Below, one piece after another: positions 37,130-45,538 of a DNA stretch of 64,000 bases. Within the stretch, counting starts at the first letter, position 1, and each line of letters starts with the position of its first letter. This stretch comes from Metabacillus rhizolycopersici (lineage in GTDB: Bacteria; Bacillota; Bacilli; Bacillales; Bacillaceae). Where the stretch lies: contig NZ_JAIQUM010000007.1 in the NCBI RefSeq assembly GCF_020075705.1, forward strand, positions 62,001-126,000. Direction: 5' to 3'. The position numbers and the translations under genes were made by a program. The notes below the pieces were generated by a model. It was given only the letters and a program-made list of their open reading frames with translations, did no database searches and had not been told where the DNA came from.

Positions 37130-37663
37130 TTATTCTAATATTTTACTTTTTAATTTTTGATAGGACATTTCTAAATCATCATTAACTAAATCTACCTCTG
37201 GTTTGTTTTTTACCTCAATAAGACTAAGCAAACTATAACCAATAATGAGAATACCGCTTACTGGAAGTGAGAGATATACATACCCCATCGGAATCCCAAG
37301 TCCAGCAGAAGATTGTGCCATCGTGGTCAGAACTGTTTTTGAACCTCCGATGACCATGACGATGATAGCAAAGCCAAGGATAACGACTTCAATCAATATG
37401 TTTAAAATAAGCGCTTTCTTTTTTGATAATTTTTCTAAGATAAATTCGATTGCAAAATGCTTCTTCTGTCCAAACACATAAGCTGAACCAAGCATAGACA
37501 CCCAAATTAATGAATATCTTAAAAATTCCTCAGAAAACGTACTTGGAGCATTCAATACATACCTTGTAAATACTTGCCATATTGAAACTAGGACCATAAT
37601 CCCCATTAACGTACATGTCGAAAATGCAATAGTTTGGTCCATCCATTTTCTTACTGTCTGCAT
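37130..37663 (-). CDS. TRAP transporter small membrane subunit (DctQ type)
   Basis: A 177-residue protein with four predicted helices. The family pattern QVFTRYVLNAPSTFSEEFLR spans the first loop, and an aromatic second helix region with VSMLGSAYVFGQKKHFAIEF follows. It partners the DctM subunit and sits between dctM and dctP. The start follows AGGAGGAGATTAAC. Confidence 0.92.
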   Translation of the reverse strand: MQTVRKWMDQTIAFSTCTLMGIMVLVSIWQVFTRYVLNAPSTFSEEFLRYSLIWVSMLGSAYVFGQKKHFAIEFILEKLSKKKALILNILIEVVILGFAIIVMVIGGSKTVLTTMAQSSAGLGIPMGYVYLSLPVSGILIIGYSLLSLIEVKNKPEVDLVNDDLEMSYQKLKSKILE

Positions 37664-37687
37664 GTTAATCTCCTCCTTTTCATTTCA

Positions 37688-38695
37688 TTATTCATTTTGA
37701 TTTGCCAGTTCACGAATTTCTTTATAGTAATTTCCAGTTGATTCCATTTCAGAGAACTTATCATGAAGTGGCTGAACCGCTTTTTTGAAAGGCTCTTTGT
37801 CTGGTGTACTAAACGTCACACCCTTTTCTTTTGCATCCTTAATGGCTTTTTGAATGGCCTCATCCCAAACTATTTTATGAAACGCTGTTGATTCTTTAGC
37901 AGCTTCAGAGATTGCTTGTTTTTGTTCTTCTGTTAACTCCTGCCATTTTTCATTGCTCATGATCAGGATATCTGGAACAATTGAATGTTCACTGTACGAG
38001 TATTGTTTAGCTACCTCTCCGTGATTGTTATCTGTTAAAGCGGTTTCATTGTTTTCAGAACCATCAATTACACCTGACTGCATAGCCGTATACACTTCAC
38101 CAAATGACATCGGAGTAGGTGCGCCACCCATTAATTTAATCATTTCGATCGCTGTGGCACTTGGTTGAACACGAATTTTCAAGCCTTTTAAATCGTCAGG
38201 ATGCATGATCTGCTTATCTTTCGTATAAAAGTTGCGGATTCCTGAGTCATAATACGATAAACCGATAAAACCTATTTTATCTGTCGTTTGATAAATATCC
38301 TGTGCAATATCACTGTCCATTACGCGATAATAATGATCTTTATTATCAAATAAGTAAGGAAGGCTAAATAAGGAGTAAACATCGTTAAAGCTCTCTAATG
38401 CGCTTGCACTAACCTTAGCTACATCAATTGCTCCTGTCTGTGTTAACTCAATCACTTCACGCTCAGATCCTAGCTGGCCATTTGGATATAACTGCACTTT
38501 TATTGATCCATCAGTTTTCTCCTCGACAAGCTTAGCAAATTCTACTAATGACTTATGAACGGGGTGAGTCTCACTTTGGTTGTGTGCCAACCTCAATGTA
38601 ACAGAGTTTTCATCCCCGGAGGCTGTATTGCTGCAAGAGGAAAGTATCCCTACCAATAAAGCGCATACAATAATATTCAAAAATATCTTTTTCAC
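37688..38695 (-). CDS. TRAP transporter solute-binding lipoprotein (DctP type)
   Basis: A 335-residue exported lipoprotein. The signal peptide is followed by a lipobox ending LSSC near residue 20. The DctP fold is shown by RLAHNQSETHPVHKSL and by LKGLKIRVQPSATAIEMIKL. There, Arg175 corresponds to the arginine that clamps a substrate carboxylate in characterised members such as SiaP. MQSGVIDGSENNE follows. An acidic ligand is therefore likely. GTG 38695 is chosen for its GGGGGGAG site and lysine-rich signal start. It is the first gene of the operon, with LacI operators upstream. Confidence 0.93.
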   Translation of the reverse strand: MKKIFLNIIVCALLVGILSSCSNTASGDENSVTLRLAHNQSETHPVHKSLVEFAKLVEEKTDGSIKVQLYPNGQLGSEREVIELTQTGAIDVAKVSASALESFNDVYSLFSLPYLFDNKDHYYRVMDSDIAQDIYQTTDKIGFIGLSYYDSGIRNFYTKDKQIMHPDDLKGLKIRVQPSATAIEMIKLMGGAPTPMSFGEVYTAMQSGVIDGSENNETALTDNNHGEVAKQYSYSEHSIVPDILIMSNEKWQELTEEQKQAISEAAKESTAFHKIVWDEAIQKAIKDAKEKGVTFSTPDKEPFKKAVQPLHDKFSEMESTGNYYKEIRELANQNE

Positions 38696-38756
38696 GAAGT
38701 CTCCCCCCATTATTCATTCATCTGATTTCTATGAATGGCATTTTGTTTAGTATTTT

Positions 38757-38788
38757 AGCGAAAAATAACAACGTTGTTATTTTTCGCT
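38757..38788. promoter_or_regulatory. LacI-family operator O1, 32-base perfect palindrome
   Basis: The half AGCGAAAAATAACAAC is mirrored exactly about 38772/38773, with the central CG typical of LacI-family operators. It lies before the TRAP operon start and upstream of the lacI promoter. Confidence 0.85.
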
Positions 38789-38793
38789 AAACG

Positions 38794-38822
38794 TGTACAC
38801 TGATGATATTATCATGTATAAT
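38794..38822 (+). promoter_or_regulatory. Promoter of the lacI-type gene
   Basis: TGTACA (38794) and TATAAT (38817) are separated by 17 bases. The pair lies between the two operators, so bound repressor would block it. Confidence 0.6.
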
Positions 38823-38827
38823 TTTTT

Positions 38828-38841
38828 TAACAACGTTGTTA
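38828..38841. promoter_or_regulatory. LacI-family operator O2
   Basis: TAACAACGTTGTTA repeats the core of O1. The two centres are 62 bases apart, close to six helical turns, which suits DNA looping by a tetramer or side-by-side dimers. It overlaps the expected lacI transcription start. Confidence 0.8.
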
Positions 38842-38910
38842 TTTTGCATTATACGTTCTCCTTTACAAATTTTCAACGTTTTCTTTTTAATTATTTTGTG
38901 GAGGTTAATG

Positions 38911-39909
38911 ATGAGTGTAACGATTAAAGATATCGCACAAGTATCTGGAGTAAGTTATTCAACGGTTTCAAAAGCTTTAAATGATAGCCCGCTTGTAAAA
39001 CCAGATACAAAGAAAAAAATATTACAGGTGGCCAAAGACTTAGGATACACTCCAAACTTCGTTGCAAAAAATCTTGTGTCAAAAAAAAGCAACACGATTG
39101 GCCTTGCTTGGCCGACAATTGAACAAACAGCTTTATCAACTCTCGTTACTGAAATAAATAAACAAGTCGTGAAGAATAACTATTTTATGATGCTTTCAAT
39201 CAATGATACGAATCATGCTGTGGAAATGTTCCAAAAATTCAGGGTAGATGGGGTCATTATCTTCGAAGCAGAAACTCCACTTGTTAAAACTTTTGATTCG
39301 AATCTCCCCATTTTAACTCATGGGGTATCAAGTAATAATCCCTATCCAATCATTGATGTCAATCATAGGAAATCGATCTATGAAGCCGTCTTATATCTAA
39401 ATCGCTTAGGTCACAAGAAAATAAGCTATGTAGGTTTTCCATCACAAACGGATAAACGGCAAATTGAAAAGCTTAAAGGGTTCCGTGTTGCAATGAATGA
39501 AATTGGCTTAAAAGTAGATGAAGATAGTATAATCAGTACGGATGGATTAACTTGGTATGATGGTTATGCAGCTGCAAAAAAATTATTACAACGTTCAAAC
39601 TTACCGACTGCATTAATTAATGGAAGTTATGATCTAAGTGTTGGAATTTTAAGAGCAGTTAATGAGTTTAATTTAAAGGTACCTGAAGATATATCCATCA
39701 TTTCATATGATAATATCCCACAAATGGCTCGTTTAGAAACCCCCTTGACGAGTGTAGGTGTTCCAGTTAATCAATTAGCAGAAAAAATGGTAAATTCATT
39801 GCTAGATCTTATTAACAAGACCAATTCTTTGCCTTTAATTGAAGTTATGGAACCTGAAATAACGAAAAGAGGTTCTTGTTCAAATCCAACTTATAAAAAA
39901 GCAGATTAA
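38911..39909 (+). CDS. LacI-family transcriptional regulator
   Basis: A 332-residue repressor. The N-terminal helix-turn-helix is MSVTIKDIAQVSGVSYSTVS, then the hinge helix (NFVAKNLVSKKSNTIGLAW), followed by a periplasmic-binding-protein-like sensor domain. ATG 38911 follows GTGGAGG by 6 bases; upstream in-frame starts belong to the leader. It is divergent from the TRAP/GH31 operon and flanked by two matching palindromes, so it very probably represses both itself and the operon until the sugar ligand is present. Confidence 0.93.
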   Translation: MSVTIKDIAQVSGVSYSTVSKALNDSPLVKPDTKKKILQVAKDLGYTPNFVAKNLVSKKSNTIGLAWPTIEQTALSTLVTEINKQVVKNNYFMMLSINDTNHAVEMFQKFRVDGVIIFEAETPLVKTFDSNLPILTHGVSSNNPYPIIDVNHRKSIYEAVLYLNRLGHKKISYVGFPSQTDKRQIEKLKGFRVAMNEIGLKVDEDSIISTDGLTWYDGYAAAKKLLQRSNLPTALINGSYDLSVGILRAVNEFNLKVPEDISIISYDNIPQMARLETPLTSVGVPVNQLAEKMVNSLLDLINKTNSLPLIEVMEPEITKRGSCSNPTYKKAD

Positions 39910-40046
39910 GGTGGATTTTATTTTAGATACTGATACCGATAGAATTTACTCGCCATCATATTAACGAACGGTAATTTTTTTTAGGGAACCCTTTGGAAAA
40001 TGGGGGTTTCCGTTAGTTTTATTCAAAAATCAACAGTAAAGATTAA

Positions 40047-40277
40047 CAGAACCTAAATAAAAACCAACATCACTTAGAATTTGTGTTTTTACCTCCCTAC
40101 AGTCCTGAATTAAATCTAATTGAAGGGTTATGGAAGTGGCTTAAATCAGATGTTGTTTATAACGTTTTTAATTCGTCTGTCAAAGAGATCGGCAGAAATA
40201 TACAAGCTTTTATTCGTGAACGGAACCAAACACCCAAAAGGCCATTGACCGATTGTGTGTTCAGTTGTAAAAGGTAA
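40047..40277 (+). pseudogene. IS630-family transposase, C-terminal remnant
   Basis: The frame reads HHLEFVFLPPYSPELNLIEG then LWKWLKSD, the conserved end of the DDE domain (with its last acidic residue) of IS630-type transposases. A stop lies in frame at 40044, and the N-terminal two thirds are missing. It sits just past the lacI gene, at the edge of the TRAP/GH31 unit. No terminal inverted repeats could be recognised. Confidence 0.8.
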
Positions 40278-40284
40278 ATTCAAC

Positions 40285-41376
40285 TTATACATATGGTATA
40301 TCCTGATAAAAGTAATTCGGTTTTACAATTTCATTTTTATAGCTTTTATGAAAAATATGTGTGGTTGCTGGAGAAACTGGTGGGATGAGCCATGTCCAAT
40401 TTCCTGTAACCCGTCTATAGCTTTCTGCTTCATTTTGTTCAAAGCGTTTAAACTGCTGTGCTGCTGTATGATGGTCTACAATGCTTACACCTGCGTTTTT
40501 AAAAGAAGAGATAACGGCTACATTCAATTCCACCAATGCCCGATCCTTCCAAAGATTAGCATGGCTTCTTGTATCTAGATTCATAATAGAGGCAACCTTT
40601 GGCAATAAATTGTACCGGTAGGAATCAGCTAAGTTTCGGGCACCAATTTCCGTTCCCATATACCACCCATTAAACGGTGCAGCTGTATATTCGATCCCGC
40701 CTATTTCTAACCGCATGTCTGAGATTAATGGAACAGCATACCACTTTATATGCAAATCCTCTATACCAGCCAGATCTGGATGAGTAATCGCAACCTCTAA
40801 TACTTCACCTTCAGCTAATTGCATCCACCTTGGATCTTGACTGTTTAATTGGATGACGAGTGGAAGAATATCAAAATGCGATTTACTACCGCTCCAACCT
40901 AATTTTTCACATTGTTTTGTAAAGGAAATCGATGCTGGATCACCAATGACTCCACTTTCTGTCTCATATCCTGCATAACGAATGAGCTGATGATTCCATA
41001 GTCTTATGTTATCTTTTTCCCCTTTATTTGGTTTGAAAATCGTAATCGCTGGTCTAATTTTACCTTCATTCGTCGCAAAAGAAATATGATGTTGTAGAGC
41101 ACGAAACACCGCTTCTTCTGAATTAGCTTGTCTTTCATCAAAGACAGTCAATGTATTCCAAAATAATCGTCCAATGCATTTATTACTATTTCTCCATGCC
41201 ATTTTCGCCCCGTGTGCTAATTCTTCAAATGTATGCTCGTAATAGCCTGTTTCTGCAATCTCATTCTTGATAATGCTCACTCTTTCATCAATCTCTTGCT
41301 CTGTTTTTCCAAGCTCGGTGTACGCTGTTCGAATAAATTGAACCGCTTCTTTTTCTAGTTGCTGTTTTGCAATCAA
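40285..41376 (-). CDS. nos: Bacterial nitric oxide synthase oxygenase
   Basis: Makes NO and citrulline from arginine using heme and a borrowed reductase. The 363-residue protein covers only the oxygenase domain. Cys67 in [11 protein letters not shown] is the heme ligand, [14 protein letters not shown] holds the arginine-binding Glu, and [19 protein letters not shown] lies near the end at the pterin/dimer surface. TTG 41376 is chosen because AGAGGTG lies 6 bases upstream and it puts the heme Cys at 67 (66 in B. subtilis). The alternative GTG 41385 sits on that site. Matches B. subtilis YflM (Nos). Confidence 0.95.
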   Translation of the reverse strand: MIAKQQLEKEAVQFIRTAYTELGKTEQEIDERVSIIKNEIAETGYYEHTFEELAHGAKMAWRNSNKCIGRLFWNTLTVFDERQANSEEAVFRALQHHISFATNEGKIRPAITIFKPNKGEKDNIRLWNHQLIRYAGYETESGVIGDPASISFTKQCEKLGWSGSKSHFDILPLVIQLNSQDPRWMQLAEGEVLEVAITHPDLAGIEDLHIKWYAVPLISDMRLEIGGIEYTAAPFNGWYMGTEIGARNLADSYRYNLLPKVASIMNLDTRSHANLWKDRALVELNVAVISSFKNAGVSIVDHHTAAQQFKRFEQNEAESYRRVTGNWTWLIPPVSPATTHIFHKSYKNEIVKPNYFYQDIPYV

Positions 41377-41520
41377 TTGGATCACCTCTTATCGTCTGAC
41401 AATCACTTTTCATTTTGAAAGGGAATTAATTTTACCGAAAGAAACGGAAATCGATGACTCTCACTTCTCATACGATTAGTATAAATAAGGGGCTATTCAA
41501 ATACAAAGATAAGTAAACTA

Positions 41521-41590
41521 CTTATAATCTGATAAAGAAAGGACTTAAGCACGTTATGTGCATTAAGTCCTTTCTTTATCAGATTATAAG
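41521..41590. repeat. Near-perfect 32-bp inverted repeat (long hairpin)
   Basis: CTTATAATCTGATAAAGAAA then GGACTTAAGCAC is matched by its reverse complement with a single extra base, leaving a 5-base loop. It lies between nos and yfmR, directly beside an R1 copy. It could serve as a terminator for yfmR, but it is far longer than needed and T-poor at the exit. Confidence 0.8.
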
Positions 41591-41732
41591 TTTTCGCTTC
41601 GAGAACTGTCCAGCGCAAGGCGCCATCGGCTCGAGGTCACAAGCCAATCCGACCAAAAAGGTTAAAGAACAACCTTTCTGGCCGGCTCATCTTGTGCTTG
41701 TCGCCGATAGGCGGGCGCCTTGCGCTTTTCGT
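41591..41732 (-). repeat. R1 repeat, subfamily copy F (full, reverse orientation)
   Basis: The outer ends GCGCAAGGCGCC and GGCGCCTTGCGC pair perfectly. Inside, ATCGGC pairs with GCCGAT and CACAAG with CTTGTG. An inner hairpin AAAGGTT/AACCTTT sits at the centre. Reversed, it matches copy I at 55842 except that I lacks the middle. It ends at the yfmR stop codon. Confidence 0.75.
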
Positions 41733-41734
41733 AG

Positions 41735-43627
41735 TTAATTCCCTTGTTCAATCTCTTCAACGAGAAGCGATAATACTTCCCAACGTTCCATCGTGGCCTC
41801 TAATTGTTCCGTCACTTGCTCTTGCTCTTTATAAAGCTCTTGAACCTTGCCTAAATCACTACCAGCAGCAGCAATTCCTTGCTCTAATTGCTCCAACCTT
41901 TCCTCAAGATTGGTAATCTTATCTTCAATTTGCTCCCATTCCTGTTGTTCATTGTAGGAAAGGCGCTTTTTCTTTTCCTTTTTATATGAAGCTTTTTCAG
42001 TTGAGGCAGCTTTTGACTGCTTCACTTCCTGTTGTTCGCTCTCTTCCATATAATCAGTGTAGCTACCTTGGAAACGACTAATTTGTCCATTACGTTCAAA
42101 AACAAGTAAGTGGTCAACAACACGGTCCAAGAAATAGCGATCATGTGAAACCGTCAGGACGACTCCTGGAAATTGATCTAAATAGTCTTCTAGGACACTT
42201 AGTGTTTGTGTATCAAGATCATTTGTCGGTTCATCTAGAAACAAGACATTCGGTTCTTCCATCAAAACCTTTAATAAGTAAAGGCGGCGTCTTTCTCCAC
42301 CAGATAATTTACGAATATATGTCCATTGCGCTGAACGTGAAAATAAAAAGCGCTCCAGCATTTGTTCTGCAGTAATGACCTGACCATCAATTGTATGAAC
42401 AATTTCTGCTGTTTCTTTAATGTATTCAACAACCCGGAGATTTTCATCCATTTCTTCATGTTCTTGTGTATAAAAACCGATTCGAACCGTTGAACCAACA
42501 TCAATCGTTCCATGATCAACTTGAATCCGTCCAGCCATAATATTAAGAAGCGTTGACTTTCCAGATCCATTTGGACCAATAATCCCAAGTCTTTCTCCTG
42601 GTGTTACTAAATAACTAAAGTCATTGATTAACGTGTTTCCACCATATGATTTTGAAATATGCTCGATTTCCAAAACCTTTTTTCCCAAGCGAGTAGAACC
42701 AATCGCAAAATCAAGGTCCTTGCTTACTGCTGGCCCTTTCTGCTCCCTGAGATCTTCCACTCGGCCAATCCGAGCCTTTTGCTTTGTTGACCTTGCCTTT
42801 GCACCACGACGAAGCCATGCAAGCTCACGTCTTAACAGGTTTTGTCTTTTCTCCTCCGAATGTTCAGCATTGATTTCTCTCTCTGCCTTCTTTTCTAAGA
42901 AAACTTCATAGTTACCTGAATATGTGTAAAGTTGTCCCTGATCTAGTTCGAAAATTTGATTCGTCACACGATTTAGAAAGTAGCGATCATGTGTGATTAA
43001 CACAATCGATCCTCTATATTGAGCTAAAAAGCCTTCCAACCACTCGATTGTTCCATTATCAAGGTGGTTCGTCGGTTCGTCTAAAATTAAGATATCTGCA
43101 GGTTGAATGAGGGCCTTTGCAATCGCAACACGTTTCTTTTGTCCCCCTGATAAATGAGTTACTTGCTTAGTGAAATCTGTCACTCCAAGCTTGGTCAAAA
43201 CTGTTTTCGCGACAGTATTTGCTTCCCATGCATCATTTTGATCCATTTTTTGCTGCATATTCATTAACTGCTTTAGCTTGGTTTCATTTTCAGGATCTTT
43301 CTCAAGCTCACTTAAAGCTAACTCATATTCGCGCATGACCCGCATAATCGGAGCGTCACCGTAGTATATTTGTTCGAGCACGGTTAAGCCTTCTGTTAAT
43401 TCGGGCTGCTGTGGTAAATATTCAATTCGCATCGTATTTGAGTGAGTAATTTCTCCTGAATCAGCTGATTCTAAACCGGCGATAACCTTTAATAATGTCG
43501 ATTTACCTGTGCCATTAACACCTATTAAGCCAATTCTTTGCTTCTCAGCAATTGCAAAAGAGATGTGATCAAATAATACTTTCTCGCCATATGTTTTATA
43601 TAAATTTTCAACATGTAAAATACTCAT
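41735..43627 (-). CDS. yfmR: ABC-F ATPase YfmR
   Basis: A soluble 630-residue protein with two ATP-binding cassettes and no membrane domain. Walker A motifs are GVNGTGKST near 36 and GPNGSGKST near 350. Both signatures are LSGG (HLSGGQKKR, KLSGGERRR), and the Walker B stretches are LILDEPTNHLD and LFLDEPTNDLD. The linker between the cassettes is basic, and a coiled-coil tail occupies about 555-628. Length and domain layout match B. subtilis YfmR, which helps ribosomes stalled in elongation and overlaps functionally with EF-P. It is close to nos, as expected from the B. subtilis gene order. Confidence 0.93.
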   Translation of the reverse strand: MSILHVENLYKTYGEKVLFDHISFAIAEKQRIGLIGVNGTGKSTLLKVIAGLESADSGEITHSNTMRIEYLPQQPELTEGLTVLEQIYYGDAPIMRVMREYELALSELEKDPENETKLKQLMNMQQKMDQNDAWEANTVAKTVLTKLGVTDFTKQVTHLSGGQKKRVAIAKALIQPADILILDEPTNHLDNGTIEWLEGFLAQYRGSIVLITHDRYFLNRVTNQIFELDQGQLYTYSGNYEVFLEKKAEREINAEHSEEKRQNLLRRELAWLRRGAKARSTKQKARIGRVEDLREQKGPAVSKDLDFAIGSTRLGKKVLEIEHISKSYGGNTLINDFSYLVTPGERLGIIGPNGSGKSTLLNIMAGRIQVDHGTIDVGSTVRIGFYTQEHEEMDENLRVVEYIKETAEIVHTIDGQVITAEQMLERFLFSRSAQWTYIRKLSGGERRRLYLLKVLMEEPNVLFLDEPTNDLDTQTLSVLEDYLDQFPGVVLTVSHDRYFLDRVVDHLLVFERNGQISRFQGSYTDYMEESEQQEVKQSKAASTEKASYKKEKKKRLSYNEQQEWEQIEDKITNLEERLEQLEQGIAAAGSDLGKVQELYKEQEQVTEQLEATMERWEVLSLLVEEIEQGN

Positions 43628-43727
43628 CGTTTATCCTATCCTTCTAAAACAGTATTGTTATATTGTATCGCAAAACAGTTACGAAATGCTATGAAAAGCT
43701 AAAGTCCATGCGGTCAACTTTTGATTA

Positions 43728-43910
43728 GAAAAGCGCAAGCGCCTTGTTCAGCCTCAGGCATGGCATAAGACGCACATGAATAGAAGGAGTTCTTTGCCTT
43801 CAATTCATGTGTGACTTATGACCCCGAGGCAGTTACGAACGCGACGTCCTGTCGCTGTAACTGCACTTGCACGTCCTGTGCTTCGGGGCTAAGACGCTTG
43901 CGCTAGACAC
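43728..43910 (+). repeat. R1 dispersed repeat, copy G with inserted hairpin
   Basis: Family ends and inner loop are present. The central arms at 43765-43781 and 43803-43819 pair at 15 of 17 positions with a sequence unlike the other copies. In the right half an extra hairpin is inserted (CAGTTAC...GTAACTG with GCGAC/GTCGC), followed by CACTTGCACGTCCTGTGC. The remaining DNA in the 43628-44252 gap shows no other feature. Confidence 0.75.
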
Positions 43911-44252
43911 CAAAACTACATTCAAAAAACTTATACTTTCTTATCTTTTTAGAAAAACATCACTTATCTTCAAGTATAGCAAACACCTACAGTTTCCCTC
44001 TACAATTACCCCTTTCAAGTTAATCACATAGAGCTTTACATAAGTAACACCGCTCATTTCCTACATTTATGGGGAGACTAAACTGAAAAGGTTATTTATG
44101 AAACCCGATGTAAGGTCGCTCTCAAGATGTTCCCCTACTAGTTGAGACAAGCTTATTCATTCTTCCATTTCCATATTGCCTTTTTCCTTTTTTTCCTATA
44201 CAATCAATCTGTACTAATGATATTAATACAATTAACACGAAAGGGGTCACTC

Positions 44253-44639
44253 ATGTTTCAATTAGATGTGAGAAGCAGGAAGCCCATATACGAGCAATTG
44301 GTCGATAATATTAAAGAGTTAATTATCATCCGTGTTCTCAAGCCTGATGAACAGCTCCCATCGGTGAGAATGCTTTCTAGTCAATTAACCGTTAATCCGA
44401 ATACGATTCAACGGGCTTATCGAGAGCTAGAAAGTCAAGGATACCTTTATTCGATCAAAGGCAAGGGTAATTTTGTTGCTGCAATTGAGCTAATGCCAAA
44501 TGAACAGAAATTAACAGAGCTAAAGACTGATTTGAAAAAGCTTATTGCAGAAGCCGTTTATCTAGGCTTAACAAAAGAGGATTTATCTGATTTGTTTAAA
44601 GAAGTACATCAACAAATAAAAGGGGATAAACAGTCATGA
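44253..44639 (+). CDS. GntR-family regulator, YtrA subfamily
   Basis: A 128-residue repressor. The winged helix is at the N-terminus (KPIYEQLVDNIKELIIIRVL, then LPSVRMLSSQLTVNPNTIQR and the wing YSIKGKGNFV). A short helical dimerisation tail follows, as in the YtrA subfamily that controls ABC transporter operons. ATG 44253 follows AAAGGGGT. Its stop overlaps the next gene by four bases (ATGA), so it is the first gene of a three-gene operon that it probably represses. Confidence 0.9.
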   Translation: MFQLDVRSRKPIYEQLVDNIKELIIIRVLKPDEQLPSVRMLSSQLTVNPNTIQRAYRELESQGYLYSIKGKGNFVAAIELMPNEQKLTELKTDLKKLIAEAVYLGLTKEDLSDLFKEVHQQIKGDKQS

Positions 44640-45538
44640 TACAAGTTCATTCCATTAGCAAAAAATACAATAAGCATTTGGCAGTAAACGACCTTTCACT
44701 TACGGTTAAAAAGGGATCTATCTACGGCCTTCTTGGCTCAAATGGAGCGGGTAAAACATCACTTTTAAAAATGATTGCCGGCATTAATCGCCAAGATCGT
44801 GGAACAATCAAGATCAACAATCTCTCAGTTTACGAAAATGCAGCAATTAAAGAACGGGTAGTCTTTATTCCAGACGTCCTTTATTTTTATCCTCAAGCGA
44901 CGGTTGCTCAAATGGCTGCACAATATAAAGAGTATTATCCACATTGGGACCAACAACGATTTGAACTACTTAAACCAGCATTTAATATTGACTTAAATCG
45001 CAAGGTTCATCGCTTATCTAAAGGGATGAAGCGTCAGGTCGCTTTTTGGCTTGCGTTATCAGCAATGCCTGATGTACTAATTTTAGATGAGCCAATCGAC
45101 GGTCTTGACCCTGTTATGAGACAAAAAATCAAAAATCTATTATTTCAGGACGTTGCGGAGCGAGAAATGACAGTTCTTATTTCCTCTCACAATCTTCGTG
45201 AAATTGAAGATCTCTGTGATCACGTTGGAATTATGCATCAAGGGAAAATCATCATTGAGAAGGAAATCGATGATTTAAAATCCGACACCCATAAAGTTCA
45301 GCTTGCATTAGCAGATCCAACTCATGAAGAACACCTATTAAACCAGTTAAACATTCTTCACCATGAAAAAAGAGGCAGTGTTTCGCTACTTATTGTCAGA
45401 GGCAATGAAGACCAAATTTCTAAAATCGTGCATTCGACAGAAGTACTTTTGTATGACCTTTTACCACTAACTTTAGAAGAAATATTTATTTACGAAATGG
45501 AGGATGTCGGATATGCCATCGAAAAAATCCTTCTTTAG
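44636..45538 (+). CDS. ABC transporter ATP-binding protein
   Basis: A 300-residue ATPase. Walker A GSNGAGKTS lies near 38; the signature is LSKGMKRQ (Lys instead of the second Gly) near 128; Walker B is VLILDEPIDGLDP near 150 and the switch His is in ISSHNLREIE. It resembles YtrB/YhcH-type exporter ATPases. It overlaps the GntR gene by 4 bases and the permease gene by 26, so the three are translated together. The transported substrate is unknown; related systems respond to cell-wall antibiotics or lipid II inhibitors. Confidence 0.9.
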   Translation: MIQVHSISKKYNKHLAVNDLSLTVKKGSIYGLLGSNGAGKTSLLKMIAGINRQDRGTIKINNLSVYENAAIKERVVFIPDVLYFYPQATVAQMAAQYKEYYPHWDQQRFELLKPAFNIDLNRKVHRLSKGMKRQVAFWLALSAMPDVLILDEPIDGLDPVMRQKIKNLLFQDVAEREMTVLISSHNLREIEDLCDHVGIMHQGKIIIEKEIDDLKSDTHKVQLALADPTHEEHLLNQLNILHHEKRGSVSLLIVRGNEDQISKIVHSTEVLLYDLLPLTLEEIFIYEMEDVGYAIEKILL

